From NCBI GenBank assembly GCA_947630285.1, contig CANRHD010000002.1:62001-126000 (forward strand): a DNA stretch of 64,000 nucleotides. The letters run 5' to 3'. Below the pieces are notes generated by a model. That model did no database searches. It saw only the letters and a list, made by a program, of their open reading frames with translations, and was not told where the DNA came from. This DNA is from an uncultured Clostridia bacterium. Its GTDB lineage: Bacteria; Bacillota; Clostridia; Oscillospirales; Acutalibacteraceae. Below are positions 43,542-52,512 of this stretch, in pieces. The position numbers and the translations under genes were made by a program. The number at the start of each line of letters is the position of its first letter. Position 1 is the first letter of the stretch.

Positions 43542-45751
43542 ATTTCGCCCTCCATCAGCATTGTCCTGAGCGCCGAATAACGCCTCATATTTTTATCGTT
43601 TTTCGCCATTTCAAATATTTCCTGCCTTGAGCCGACCAGAATAAGCCTTTCCCTCGCCCTTGTCACCGCCGTATATAACAGGTTTCTGTATTTTAACTGC
43701 GGTATCACCGAAACGACCGGCATAACAACCGCCTTAAATTCACTGCCCTGGCTTTTGTGTACGGTGACTGCGTATGCAAGCTCGATTTCCTCAAACTGAT
43801 CCCTCATATATGTTGCACAGCGGTCATCGTCAAATTTTATTACGGCAAATTCGCCCTTTTTGTCTATTTGGGTAATTATGCCTATGTCGCCGTTAAATAT
43901 TCCCTCGCCTGTTTCCTTGCCCTTTTCCCAAACTATATTGTAGTTATTTTTTATCTGCATGACCTTATCGCCCTCTCTGAAAAGGCGAAAGCCCACCGTA
44001 AGCTCGTTTTTGCCGCCTGTCTGCGGATTGATAAGCTCCTGCAAAACGGAATTGAGCCTTACCGTTCCTGCCTCGCCCTTGCGTGACGGGCAAATGACCT
44101 GAATATCGCTGAAAGGAGAATACCCGTAAGCGTCCGGCAGGCGTTTTGAGTAAAGTGCCGCTACGGTCTGCGCCGCATCGTAAGCGGAGCGCCTTTCCAT
44201 AAAGAAAAAGTCGCTGTCCTTATTGTCTATAATAATTTCCTCGCCCCTCACTATTCTGTGGGCGTTGGTTACGATAAGGCTGTCAAGAGCCTGACGGAAA
44301 ACCTCGTTAAGGCGTACAACCGGCAGAAGCCCCGAAGCTATCAGATCCGACAGGACATTGCCTGCGCCCACCGCCGGAAGCTGATCGGAGTCGCCCACCA
44401 TTATAAGCCGACAGCCGAACGGGAGTGCGGCAAGCAGGCAGGCGAACAAATTTATATCCACCATGGAAAGCTCGTCTACAATCAAAGCCTCACATTCAAG
44501 AGGGTTTCTCAGATTTCTTTTAAACGCCGGCTTGTCCTGTTCGTCCCACTCGACCTCCAACAGCCTGTGAATGGTTTTCGCCTGCTTTCCCGTAAGCTCG
44601 CTCATTCTCTTTGCGGCCCTGCCTGTCGGTGCGGCAAGTGCAATTTCAAGCCCCTCGTTTTCAAAAAGCTTGATAATTCCCTTGAGCGTTGTGGTTTTTC
44701 CCGTGCCGGGTCCGCCGGTCAATATCAGCATACCCTTATTTACCGCCGTCTGTATTGCCTCTTTCTGATTTTCGGCATATTTTATTTTGAGCTGTGCCTC
44801 AACAGTCTCTATCTCCTTATAGAGTGTTTTTCTCTCCGGGGGAGGGAATTTAAGGAACACCTTTATTCTGTCGCTTATAGATTTTTCATCGTGATAGGCC
44901 TCCGGCGAAAAAATAAACTCCTTTTTGCCGATTTCCATTGAAACAAGTCTTTTTTCACCGCAAAGCTCGTCAATCAAAATGTCGATACTGTCTGCGTCGG
45001 TGCAGAGGTAATCGCAGGCGGTTTTGATAAGCTTGTGTCTGGGCAGGCAGGTGTGTCCGTCGGAATAAAGATTATAAGTGACAATATGTAATATTCCTGC
45101 CTTAAGCCTGTAGGAATCCCTCGGAGGGCTTGGCAGATTTTCGCTTATTGCGTCCGCCCTTTCAAAGCTTATCCCCGAACCCGAAACGCACATATCGTAG
45201 GGGTTTTCAAGCACCCTTTCGACCGCATTTGAGCCGAAAAGCTTGTACGCCTTAATACATTCGCCGGGCGTCATTCCGTAGGTTTCAAGGCCTATCATTA
45301 TGTTCCTTACCGCAAACTGCCGTTTGAAATCAAGCGACATATCGTTTGCCTTTTTAACGGATATGCCCTTAATCGAAGCGAGCCTTTCGGGTTCGTTTTC
45401 AAGTATGTCAAAGGACTTTTCGCCGAATTTTGCTATAATTTTTTCCGCCGTGGACGGGCCAATACCCTTTACCGCCCCGGAGGCGAGATAATTGTAAAGC
45501 TGTTGGGTTGTGTGCGGCATTGAGCGCTCATATTCGTTTACCTTAAACTGCCTGCCGAAGGTTGCGTGATAACTCCATGCGCCGCTTAATTTTACGGACT
45601 CGCCCACGGAAATATCCGCAAACACGCCGACAGCCGTGACGAGTTCATCATCACAGCTTATCTCAATTACGGTATAGCCGTTTTGCTCGTTCCTGAAGCG
45701 GATTTCCTCGACCGTACCCTCAATTATTTCGTTTTCAAAGCCTTCCGTCAT
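43538..45751 (-). CDS. recD2: RecD2-type ATP-dependent 5'-3' DNA helicase
   Basis: 737 residues. An N-terminal OB-like and helix-hairpin-helix region (GIGPSTAEKIIAKFG) is followed by the SF1B motor: Walker A GGPGTGKTTT (about 346), Walker B DELSMVD (about 427), and motif VI region AYAVTVHKSQGSEF. This is the stand-alone RecD2 of bacteria without RecBC, acting in DNA repair and replication-fork maintenance. It overlaps both neighbours by 4 bp. Confidence 0.9.
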   Translation of the reverse strand: MTEGFENEIIEGTVEEIRFRNEQNGYTVIEISCDDELVTAVGVFADISVGESVKLSGAWSYHATFGRQFKVNEYERSMPHTTQQLYNYLASGAVKGIGPSTAEKIIAKFGEKSFDILENEPERLASIKGISVKKANDMSLDFKRQFAVRNIMIGLETYGMTPGECIKAYKLFGSNAVERVLENPYDMCVSGSGISFERADAISENLPSPPRDSYRLKAGILHIVTYNLYSDGHTCLPRHKLIKTACDYLCTDADSIDILIDELCGEKRLVSMEIGKKEFIFSPEAYHDEKSISDRIKVFLKFPPPERKTLYKEIETVEAQLKIKYAENQKEAIQTAVNKGMLILTGGPGTGKTTTLKGIIKLFENEGLEIALAAPTGRAAKRMSELTGKQAKTIHRLLEVEWDEQDKPAFKRNLRNPLECEALIVDELSMVDINLFACLLAALPFGCRLIMVGDSDQLPAVGAGNVLSDLIASGLLPVVRLNEVFRQALDSLIVTNAHRIVRGEEIIIDNKDSDFFFMERRSAYDAAQTVAALYSKRLPDAYGYSPFSDIQVICPSRKGEAGTVRLNSVLQELINPQTGGKNELTVGFRLFREGDKVMQIKNNYNIVWEKGKETGEGIFNGDIGIITQIDKKGEFAVIKFDDDRCATYMRDQFEEIELAYAVTVHKSQGSEFKAVVMPVVSVIPQLKYRNLLYTAVTRARERLILVGSRQEIFEMAKNDKNMRRYSALRTMLMEGEI

Positions 45752-46083
45752 TTGAGTATTTCCTCTAATTCATCTTTATTGATAAGATATATTCCGTTCG
45801 TTTTTCTGCAAACATTGAGACAGCTGAGCTTTTGGGACTCGTTCATTCCGGTATCCACTACAAGTACCTTTCCGTAGTCCTCGTCGCCTATCATATTGAT
45901 TTTCATTTTGGCGCAGTATGCCGCCTCCGTTACCTCTTTTTCGCAGGTGTCGGATTTTATAACTATGTAGTAATCAAACTTCTTCTTGGGCACAAGCATC
46001 TTGAACATAATCATATAAGACGCACACACAAGGCCCAAAAGTATCAGTCCCAAAAACACAGCCGCAAAAAAAGCTTCCAACAT
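45748..46083 (-). CDS. Small hypothetical membrane protein
   Basis: 111 residues from the ATG at 46083; the GTG at 46092 is an alternative. One N-terminal helix (about 5-27), then a cytoplasmic domain (YYIVIKSDTCEKEVTEAAYCAKMKIN and VLVVDTGMNESQ) with an alternating hydrophobic pattern. Its likely ribosome site, GGGGTGA, is in the 3' arm of the rnpB terminator. Overlaps recD2 by 4 bp. Unknown function. Confidence 0.68.
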   Translation of the reverse strand: MLEAFFAAVFLGLILLGLVCASYMIMFKMLVPKKKFDYYIVIKSDTCEKEVTEAAYCAKMKINMIGDEDYGKVLVVDTGMNESQKLSCLNVCRKTNGIYLINKDELEEILK

Positions 46084-46089
46084 TAAAAT

Positions 46090-46116
46090 CACCCCATAAC
46101 ATAGTATGAGGCGAAT
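46090..46116 (-). terminator. Hairpin after rnpB
   Basis: Minus strand GCCTCATAC...GTTATGGGG and ATTTTAATG. It resembles the terminator of the valS T-box (CGCCTCATAC / GTATGGGGCG). Its end overlaps the translation start of the next gene. Confidence 0.6.
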
Positions 46117-46124
46117 TTACAAAT

Positions 46125-46458
46125 GTGAGTAGTCCTGTAAGCCGAGTTCTGTCTTTTAAAGCAGTTATCTGTCTAGGCGCAGCGTTACCGATGCGCTCAA
46201 GCCATCTTTTGAAGTATCTGCCCAGCTGACAACTTCGTTCGATGTTGCACCGGGTAGGGTTTACTTGGCAATATTGTTACCAATATCCCGGTGAGCTCTT
46301 ACCTCGCCTTTCCACCCTTACCGTAAAATACGGCGGTATATTTCTATGCACTTTCCCGGAGGTCACCCTCGGCGGCCGTTAGCCGTTACCCTGCTGTATG
46401 GTGCTCGGACTTTCCTCATGGGCGCATATGCGCCCCCGCAACTGCTCAAACTGCTCAC
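46125..46458 (-). ncRNA. rnpB: RNase P RNA, class A
   Basis: About 334 nt. Conserved segments on the minus strand: GAGGAAAGTCCGAGC, CAGGGTAACGGCTAACGGCC, GAGGGTGACCTCC, GGGTGGAAAGGCGAGGTAAG, the GGCTTGAGC region and the closing ACAGAACTCGGCTTACAGG. The ends CTGCTCAC and GTGAGTAG pair as P1. This ribozyme removes 5' leaders from pre-tRNA. Class A architecture is usual for Clostridia. Confidence 0.95.
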
Positions 46459-46464
46459 GGTAAT

Positions 46465-46494
46465 ATTTTATTATAAATTTTCGTTAATGTCAAT
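46465..46494 (-). promoter_or_regulatory. rnpB promoter
   Basis: TTGACA (46494-46489), 18-bp spacer, TAAAAT (46470-46465). The -35 box overlaps the stop codon of the deacetylase gene. Confidence 0.65.
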
Positions 46495-47512
46495 TACCGT
46501 ACTGCCTTAACGATTTAAAGGTGTAACCGTTTTCCTTGGCGTAATCTATTATTCTGCCCAGGGCGTTTGCATTGTCGGGCGAAACTGCGTGAAGCAGTAT
46601 AACGGCGCCGGGGTGCAGTCTTGAGGTCACGGTATCAAAGGCGTAATCCGCTCCCTTTTGCTTATCGAGATCCCAATCGGAATACGCAAGCGACCAAAAG
46701 ACGCATTTATAGCCGAGCGAGCCTACCAAATCTATCGCACAGTCCGAATATTCGCCCTTGGGAAATCTGAAATACGGTTCGGAATATCCGAAATTTGTTC
46801 TCAAATAATCGTCCATTCCCTTAATTTCCTGCGCCATTTCTGTTCTGGTTATAGTCGGAAACGACGGGTGCGTTACGGAATGGTTGCCCACTATATGGCC
46901 CTCGTTTATCATTCTTGCTATTATTTCGGGATTTTCCTTTACCTCCGGCAGGGTACAGAAAAATGCCGCAGTAACATTTTTTTGATTGAGCGTGTCAAGA
47001 ATTTTTGCCGTGTAGCCGTTCTCGTATCCGCAGTCAAAGGTCAGGTAAAGCGCCTTGTCGTTTGACTTTAAATCAAGGCTTAATGCGTTAAAGCCCTTTG
47101 AGTCGAAATATTTTTGATTGTTTACCGATATTTCATTCGCCTTTCCGTCCTTTGCTACGCCGTAGCCATAGCCGTTAAGCTTTTCGGACAGCCCCCTTGT
47201 ATTTTCCGGGTCTTCGATTTTAAAGCTCCTTAAAGGAAGCGCCTTTTTGCCCGTATAGGTCTTTCCGCCGCCAAGCACGGCCGCACCGGAGCCTGCCTGC
47301 AAAACCTCCGCCGTAGGAGCGGTTTCGTTTTCGGGCTTTGTCTGGTTTTGGGTATTTAACTGACTGCCGGCCTGTGTGGTAAGCGCTATACTGTTTTCTT
47401 CGGTCGTGACGGCCGTTGTGCCGGTTAAGGTTTGGTTTTTTATATCCTTTGAGCAAGAGCAAAGCAACAGCAACAGCGCCGAGGCCGTAAGTAAATACTT
47501 AAATTTTTTCAT
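46490..47512 (-). CDS. Polysaccharide deacetylase lipoprotein (PdaA-like)
   Basis: 340 residues. Signal peptide with lipobox LLLLCSC, then a Thr/Gln/Asn-rich linker (about 25-75) and a NodB domain (about 145-335): LTFDCGYENGYT with the metal Asp, GNHSVTHPSF, RFPKGEYSD, and the late LLHAVSPDN. PdaA-type enzymes de-N-acetylate muramic acid on the way to muramic-delta-lactam of spore cortex, which fits a spore former. Other wall deacetylases cannot be excluded. Confidence 0.88.
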   Translation of the reverse strand: MKKFKYLLTASALLLLLCSCSKDIKNQTLTGTTAVTTEENSIALTTQAGSQLNTQNQTKPENETAPTAEVLQAGSGAAVLGGGKTYTGKKALPLRSFKIEDPENTRGLSEKLNGYGYGVAKDGKANEISVNNQKYFDSKGFNALSLDLKSNDKALYLTFDCGYENGYTAKILDTLNQKNVTAAFFCTLPEVKENPEIIARMINEGHIVGNHSVTHPSFPTITRTEMAQEIKGMDDYLRTNFGYSEPYFRFPKGEYSDCAIDLVGSLGYKCVFWSLAYSDWDLDKQKGADYAFDTVTSRLHPGAVILLHAVSPDNANALGRIIDYAKENGYTFKSLRQYGN

Positions 47513-47564
47513 ATTTTACCCCTCAAGCCGTCCGCCGCAAAAAGCGACGGACTTTTATATTATT

Positions 47565-47738
47565 TTACATCATACTCTGCATACTATCAACTATATCGGA
47601 AAAAGTATTAACAGCTTTTTTGGCAAGCTTTTTAGTGCTTTTTCTGGCAGATTTATTCATCATGGTCGAGCCCATAATCGCCATTGCGGTACCTGCCGCA
47701 AGACTTATTCCCAACGCTTTCATTGTTGAATTTTTCAT
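47565..47738 (-). CDS. Small hypothetical protein
   Basis: 57 residues from the ATG at 47738, which has GAGGGTGAG ahead; longer frames upstream lack a ribosome site. It starts MKNSTMKALGISLAAGTAMA with a Met/Gly/Ala-rich hydrophobic helix, then a very basic stretch (KSARKSTKKLAKKAVNTF). The form is close to small YtxH-like or spore-associated membrane proteins, but the family is uncertain. It lies between the deacetylase and trmL (divergent). Confidence 0.62.
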   Translation of the reverse strand: MKNSTMKALGISLAAGTAMAIMGSTMMNKSARKSTKKLAKKAVNTFSDIVDSMQSMM

Positions 47739-47871
47739 TTTCTCACCCTCTTCTTTCTTTGATAATTTTATTTTTTGTAAAAATATTAATAAAATTACTG
47801 TCTTCTTCTTTAAAAAAAACAAAAATATGCTAAAATAGTAAAAAAGCTTTTTTATATTCGGAGAAAATGAA

Positions 47872-48381
47872 ATGACGATTAACATTGTAATGGTTGAGCC
47901 GGAAATACCGCAGAACACGGGCAATGTAGCAAGGACCTGTGCAATTACGGGCGCAAGGCTTCACCTTGTAGGGCCTATGGGCTTTAAAATTGACGACAGG
48001 AAGCTCAAAAGAGCCGGGCTTGACTATTGGGATTTGCTCGATATTACATACTACGAAAATCTTGAAGAATTTTTTAAAAAGACAAAGAATGAGAACAACT
48101 TTTTCTTCTTTACCACAAAGGGCAAAAACATTTATTGCGACGCAAAATATCCGGACAACTGCTATCTTTTTTTCGGCAAGGAGACCAAGGGTCTGCCCGA
48201 AGAACTGCTTTACAACAACCCCGATTTCTGCGTAAGGCTCCCCATGCTTAACAACGAGCATGCACGAAGTCTTAACCTTTCAAACACGGTTGCCGTTGCC
48301 GTGTACGAGGTGCTTCGCCAATGGGATTTTCCTGAGCTTTTGTGCGAGGGAAAACTGCATAATTTAAGCTGGGACAAGTAG
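47872..48381 (+). CDS. trmL: tRNA (cytidine/uridine-2'-O-)-methyltransferase TrmL
   Basis: 169 residues, the size of the minimal SPOUT enzyme TrmL. Motifs: VMVEPEIPQNTGNVARTCA, LHLVGPMGF, YLFFGKETKGLPEEL and RLPMLNNEHARSLNLSNTVAV forming the trefoil knot that binds SAM. It methylates the 2'-O of the wobble base of tRNA-Leu in known cases. Starts 8 nt after GGAGAAAA. Confidence 0.93.
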   Translation: MTINIVMVEPEIPQNTGNVARTCAITGARLHLVGPMGFKIDDRKLKRAGLDYWDLLDITYYENLEEFFKKTKNENNFFFFTTKGKNIYCDAKYPDNCYLFFGKETKGLPEELLYNNPDFCVRLPMLNNEHARSLNLSNTVAVAVYEVLRQWDFPELLCEGKLHNLSWDK

Positions 48382-48442
48382 CCTCTACATTCACGAAAGC
48401 ATAAAAAAATAATATAATGTATTGCTCCCCGAAAATGTTTAT

Positions 48443-48493
48443 AAAGGTAATTTACGGGTAAAACTATTTTTGTAAACATAATGAATTACCTTT
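48443..48493 (+). promoter_or_regulatory. Inverted repeat in the mazF leader
   Basis: Perfect 10-bp arms AAAGGTAATT / AATTACCTTT at 48443-48452 and 48484-48493, between a TATAAT (48413-48418; weak TTCACG 17 bp upstream) and the mazF ribosome site GGAGAG. It could be an operator or an mRNA hairpin. Confidence 0.6.
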
Positions 48494-48508
48494 GGAGAGT
48501 GATTACAA

Positions 48509-48853
48509 ATGAATGTTAAGCGAGGGGAAATCTACTATGCGGATCTAAGTCCCGTAATAGGCTCTGAGCAAGGTGGAATGAGACCCGTTCTGATTGTTCA
48601 AAACGATGTAGGCAACAAATACAGTCCGACGGTTATAGCCGCAGCGATAACCAGTCAAAAATACAAGACGCAGCTTCCCACTCATATCAGCGTAAACGCC
48701 AACAACTGCGGACTGCAAAAGGACAGCGTTGTTTTGCTTGAACAGGTTAGAACGCTTGACAAGAAACGCTTAAAGGAAAGAATGGGGAACCTCCCTCAAA
48801 CTGAAATGAATAAAATCGACCACGCTCTGTCAGTGAGCTTCGGTCTTGTATGA
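48509..48853 (+). CDS. MazF/PemK-family toxin (EndoA-like), without adjacent antitoxin
   Basis: 114 residues. The family signature is complete: VKRGEIYYADLSPVIGSEQGG, RPVLIVQND, TVIAAAITSQ and VLLEQVRTLDKKRL, close to Bacillus EndoA. Such enzymes cut mRNA at short sequence motifs. Normally a mazE antitoxin lies just upstream; here there are only 127 bp of non-coding sequence after trmL. A terminator follows (48875-48902). Confidence 0.93.
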   Translation: MNVKRGEIYYADLSPVIGSEQGGMRPVLIVQNDVGNKYSPTVIAAAITSQKYKTQLPTHISVNANNCGLQKDSVVLLEQVRTLDKKRLKERMGNLPQTEMNKIDHALSVSFGLV

Positions 48854-48874
48854 AACGGTATAAACGGTATAATT

Positions 48875-48902
48875 AAAGCGAGGGCTTTGCTCTCGCTTTT
48901 TC
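48875..48902 (+). terminator. mazF terminator
   Basis: Arms AAAGCGAG / CTCGCTTT and a T-rich tail, 21 bp after the stop. Confidence 0.85.
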
Positions 48903-49015
48903 ATTTCTTTATTTTCAGCGATTTTTTCTATTTCTTTAAAAATATTATTGATATTTGTCAATAAAAGGAATAAAATTAAATTGATTAATTATTAAAATAT
49001 TAAGGAAGTGAGAAA

Positions 49016-50119
49016 ATGAGGCCCTACGGATTGGTTTTGGCCGGCGGCGGCGCTAAGGGCGCTTACGAAATAGGCGCTTGGAAAGCTCTGATTGAACTTG
49101 GTGTGGAAATCGAGGCTATTGCAGGCACCTCTATAGGCGCTATAAACGGCGCTATGATAGCTCAGGGTGATTTTGACAAAGCGATTAAGCTCTGGGACAG
49201 CGCAGAGGTCGCAAACGGCATTAGTTTTTCCGAGGAACTGAAATCAACGGAAAATCTTTTTTCTATAAGCAATCTTCCCCAAATTTTTCACGAGATTATA
49301 AAAAACGGCGGCGTTGACATCACGCCGGCAAAAAAGATGGTTGAGGACTGTATCAGCGAGGAGCTTGTCCGCAAAAGCAATATTCCGCTCGGTATAGTCA
49401 CTTTCCAGCTTAACAGTATGAAGCCAGTTGAGCTGTTCGTTGAAGAAATGAAAGAGGGTCAGCTAATAGACTACATTATGGCGTCCGCAAGGTTTCCCGG
49501 CCTTGCCAATCAGGGACCCGACAACAGCCATTATCTTGACGGCGGAGTTTACGACAACGCCCCGATAGGGCTTCTAAGAAAAAGGGGCATAAACCGTCTT
49601 ATAGTTGTTGATATTACCCAGATGAAGGGCATGGGCCATAAGGAAGAGCTTTCGTGTGCGGATTTTGTCTACATAAGGCCGAGCGATATTAAGGATCTCG
49701 GCGAAGCCTTTGAATTTGACAGGGAAACAAACCAAAGGCGTATGGATATGGGCTATCTTGATACAAAAAAGGCTTTCAGCTATATAGGCGGATTTAACTA
49801 TTATTTTACTAAGCGTGAATTTAACTCGATGCTTAAAAAATACGGCTATGAGGCCTGCGCCCAGCTTGAAGCGCTTGCGAAAGAATTGGGCGTTGAAAGG
49901 GTAAAGCTCTATTCGAGAAAAGAGTTTTTATTAAAACTCAGGGAAGCGGAAAAAGAGCGCCGAGAGGGCACGCAGAGCGCCGCAGACACGCTTATTAACC
50001 ATGTTCCGCAGATATTAAAGGAGAGAACCCAAAAGGTCGCAAAGAGGTTTATTTCGTCAAGCAAGCTTTACAAAACTTATCCCAAGGCTTTTGAGGTTTT
50101 AAACAGCGAAAAGCAGTAA
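49016..50119 (+). CDS. Patatin-like phospholipase (RssA family)
   Basis: 367 residues, soluble. The catalytic dyad is seen in GTSIGAING (Ser) and YLDGGVYDNAP (Asp), with the oxyanion loop GGGAKGAYEIGAWKAL at the N terminus. The family has lipid acyl hydrolase activity. A basic helical tail of ~60 residues follows the domain. AAGGAAGTGAG precedes the ATG. A TTGATA-17-TAAAAT promoter (48948-48976) is present. Confidence 0.9.
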   Translation: MRPYGLVLAGGGAKGAYEIGAWKALIELGVEIEAIAGTSIGAINGAMIAQGDFDKAIKLWDSAEVANGISFSEELKSTENLFSISNLPQIFHEIIKNGGVDITPAKKMVEDCISEELVRKSNIPLGIVTFQLNSMKPVELFVEEMKEGQLIDYIMASARFPGLANQGPDNSHYLDGGVYDNAPIGLLRKRGINRLIVVDITQMKGMGHKEELSCADFVYIRPSDIKDLGEAFEFDRETNQRRMDMGYLDTKKAFSYIGGFNYYFTKREFNSMLKKYGYEACAQLEALAKELGVERVKLYSRKEFLLKLREAEKERREGTQSAADTLINHVPQILKERTQKVAKRFISSSKLYKTYPKAFEVLNSEKQ

Positions 50120-50172
50120 ATACGGGTTATCGGCAGAAATAAAATGTCAGATATGAAAACTGTTGTATAGGA

Positions 50173-50208
50173 ATACGGTGCAGAGCCGAAAACGGCTCTG
50201 CACCGTAT
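50173..50208. terminator. Bidirectional terminator
   Basis: Perfect 16-bp arms ATACGGTGCAGAGCCG / CGGCTCTGCACCGTAT with T5 beyond, between the convergent patatin and lipoprotein genes. Unlike three other convergent terminators in this window, it is present once and has no insertion. Confidence 0.88.
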
Positions 50209-50264
50209 GTTTTTATGCTTAAGACTGAATTTATGCAAACTTTCCAAGCGATTACCCGAAATTT

Positions 50265-51200
50265 CTATTTTAAGTGTTCCGATATATCCGTTACATTATA
50301 ATCGGCTTTATTCGCTGTAATATTTACATTAATCAAGCTTTCCATATTTGTCCAATCAATATTATGTTCAAAATCCAAATCAGCCGGATTGCTTTTTCCC
50401 CAGCCAATCGTTCCGTCAGGATATTGAACAATATTTTTGGCGATAATGGTAAAATATCTGTTTTGGTATTTTTCATTAAGAGATTCTTCTTCGCCCTTTA
50501 TTGCGATAGAATATGTAATATCTATCCTGTTAAAATAATTTTTTTCACTCGGATATTGACTGTAAGAGCTTTTCTTCAATGCGCTAAAATATATTTTATC
50601 TTGAACAGGAGCCTTACTGCTTTTATAATGACCCCAAATATTAGTGCTCTGATCTCCTATACCAATCCAATCACCTATTGCCTCCCCGGTCTTAAACGCC
50701 GTTATGGACTCCAAATAATCCTGTGCTTCTTTTTTAAAATTCGTCAAATCCATATCTTGCGTAATTTCCGTGATATATTGGGGAACATCGCTGATTTTAT
50801 ATTTTTTCGATGTATCGGACAGGGAGTATTCCTGCGTATCGTCATATTGGTTTCTCAATGAGGCGTAAACGGTTACCTCATCGCCTATACTAAAATATCC
50901 CTCGGTTGTAGTTTTATCGGGGGAAAGAGAATATACGACATTTGTCTGCACTGCCTCGCTGCATCTTGAATTATTGAAAGAAACCGTGCAAAACGGAGAT
51001 ATGCCGTCAAAGTCAACGACAAGTCCCTCAAAAGGGTCTATTGCGTTGGCATTGTTTGTATCTTCACCCGTTCCTGTTGCTTCCTCTTTCCTATCTCTGG
51101 CGTCAATGACATATTGATTTTTATGTGTGCATCCGGAGATTAAAAGCATACACAAAACAATCAACACACCTGAACGGAACATTTTTCCTGCTCGTATCAT
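50265..51200 (-). CDS. Hypothetical lipoprotein
   Basis: 311 residues. Signal peptide with lipobox LLISGC. A short acidic linker (EEATGTGEDTNN) precedes a beta-rich domain with repeated strands (FDGISPFCTVSFNNSRCSEA, IGDEVTVYASLRNQYDDTQ). No known domain recognised. An ATG at 51182 would also give a good signal peptide. Last of a three-gene operon with 14-bp gaps. Confidence 0.76.
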   Translation of the reverse strand: MIRAGKMFRSGVLIVLCMLLISGCTHKNQYVIDARDRKEEATGTGEDTNNANAIDPFEGLVVDFDGISPFCTVSFNNSRCSEAVQTNVVYSLSPDKTTTEGYFSIGDEVTVYASLRNQYDDTQEYSLSDTSKKYKISDVPQYITEITQDMDLTNFKKEAQDYLESITAFKTGEAIGDWIGIGDQSTNIWGHYKSSKAPVQDKIYFSALKKSSYSQYPSEKNYFNRIDITYSIAIKGEEESLNEKYQNRYFTIIAKNIVQYPDGTIGWGKSNPADLDFEHNIDWTNMESLINVNITANKADYNVTDISEHLK

Positions 51201-51214
51201 GCCACATTCATCTC

Positions 51215-51847
51215 CTATATATAAAATTTTACATCGTGGGAAAATTTGAATGATGTAATAACAAGTGCGATATTGTCTAAAATCAAAAGCACCCCGAAAA
51301 ATGTCATCTTAATCGGTGCAATGCTGTCCAGATTTTGATCATTAGAACTTGCGTACATCAAAATGTACCAGCCCGTTAATACAACGAATGCAACAATAGA
51401 CATAATTTTTGTAAGCAGTACATATTTGGTTGAATACTTTTTACCTTTAAACAGCGGTAATAACATAAGCAATGCCGCCGCTATAATCAGCGCTATTCCC
51501 AGAGCCGCCAAGAAATAAATTACAGGTAAATCCTCCGCCATTTCGTTGAGAAAGTCAAAAAAGGAATATGACAGAGATATAAGTTTGACTTCCCCCCAGC
51601 TTGCTGAAATATTAAAAAGCTTAAAGGCCGCTAATATGGGATTTAACAATAGTAAAACCAAAGTGCATACTAACAAATACCGGCTGCTTCCGAGAGCGGT
51701 AAAAGAAACGGCAAATCTTTCCCAAAAGCTCCCCGGCGTATAAGTCTCGCTTGCCGATTTATTTTCGCTGACGCCTGTCGGACTTCCGCAAAAGCCGCAG
51801 AATTCAATATTATCTGAAATTTCTCTATTGCAATTTTTACAAATCAT
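51215..51847 (-). CDS. Zinc-ribbon membrane protein
   Basis: 210 residues. N-terminal zinc ribbon CKNCNREISDNIEFCGFCG, then four hydrophobic helices (about 50-72, 98-125, 140-160, 175-198). This zinc-ribbon plus membrane layout is common in Firmicutes proteins of unknown role. Middle gene of the 50265-52335 operon. Confidence 0.76.
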   Translation of the reverse strand: MICKNCNREISDNIEFCGFCGSPTGVSENKSASETYTPGSFWERFAVSFTALGSSRYLLVCTLVLLLLNPILAAFKLFNISASWGEVKLISLSYSFFDFLNEMAEDLPVIYFLAALGIALIIAAALLMLLPLFKGKKYSTKYVLLTKIMSIVAFVVLTGWYILMYASSNDQNLDSIAPIKMTFFGVLLILDNIALVITSFKFSHDVKFYI

Positions 51848-51861
51848 TTAATACTCCCCTT

Positions 51862-52335
51862 TTAAAAGAAACTTTTTTCGGCAAAATACCATTTACCGTC
51901 AATTTTTACACATTTCATTAAATCACGATCATCACCCATCTTGCCATAATCTATAGCAATATCCGCTTCGGCGGTTGTATCGTCTTTTATGGATATATCG
52001 TAAACCGTTATGTATAGCTTGGAATCTTCTGACGAATTTGAAATTCCTACAGAACCTAACGACCACAAATCCCACAAATTTACGCCGGATAAATCAGAAC
52101 CTAAGCCCATTAGTGATTTCATTTGCGCCTGAACCGACGGCTCAAAGCAAGCAAGCATTTTTTCGGAGTCCCCTTCATTCAAAGCGACAGCAAGCTCATT
52201 AGTCAACGACATAATTTTATCTTCATCGCTTTTGTGAAAAGCGACAAATAAAACCGATACAATAACGATAATAGCCGGTAAGACTACGGCTATCGTTCTT
52301 TTTGCAAACAAAGACTTTCCGTTTTTAAAAATCAT
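51862..52335 (-). CDS. Hypothetical membrane-anchored protein (DUF4878-like)
   Basis: 157 residues. One membrane helix (about 14-34), then an outer domain with LTNELAVALNEGDSEKMLACF and a C-terminal KMGDDRDLMKCVKIDGKWYF, resembling NTF2-like DUF4878 proteins. First gene of the three-gene operon. The region upstream carries a consensus promoter overlaid by palindromes. Confidence 0.72.
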   Translation of the reverse strand: MIFKNGKSLFAKRTIAVVLPAIIVIVSVLFVAFHKSDEDKIMSLTNELAVALNEGDSEKMLACFEPSVQAQMKSLMGLGSDLSGVNLWDLWSLGSVGISNSSEDSKLYITVYDISIKDDTTAEADIAIDYGKMGDDRDLMKCVKIDGKWYFAEKSFF

Positions 52336-52512
52336 TTTACAAACTCCCCTTAATATAAATTTTCACAAAACGCCCTTTGATTTACATATTCTATTGCACA
52401 CCCCTTTAAGCCCCATAATTGCATCGGTAAAGAGTTGCCTGCCGTGAACAAACAGGCCGCACTCAAATGCCAACGCTTTAAATTCCGTATTCTTTTTGTG
52501 AATTACGGCAAA
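52336..52512. other. Leader of the 51862 operon
   Basis: About 190 nt between the predicted transcription start and the first ATG. No reading frame with a ribosome site and no clear terminator was found. Confidence 0.4.

Noticed and set aside
47739..47924. N-terminal extension of the small gene at 47565
   Set aside because: Extension is hydrophobic F/K/L-rich translation of AT-rich promoter DNA overlapping trmL; the ribosome site is at 47738.
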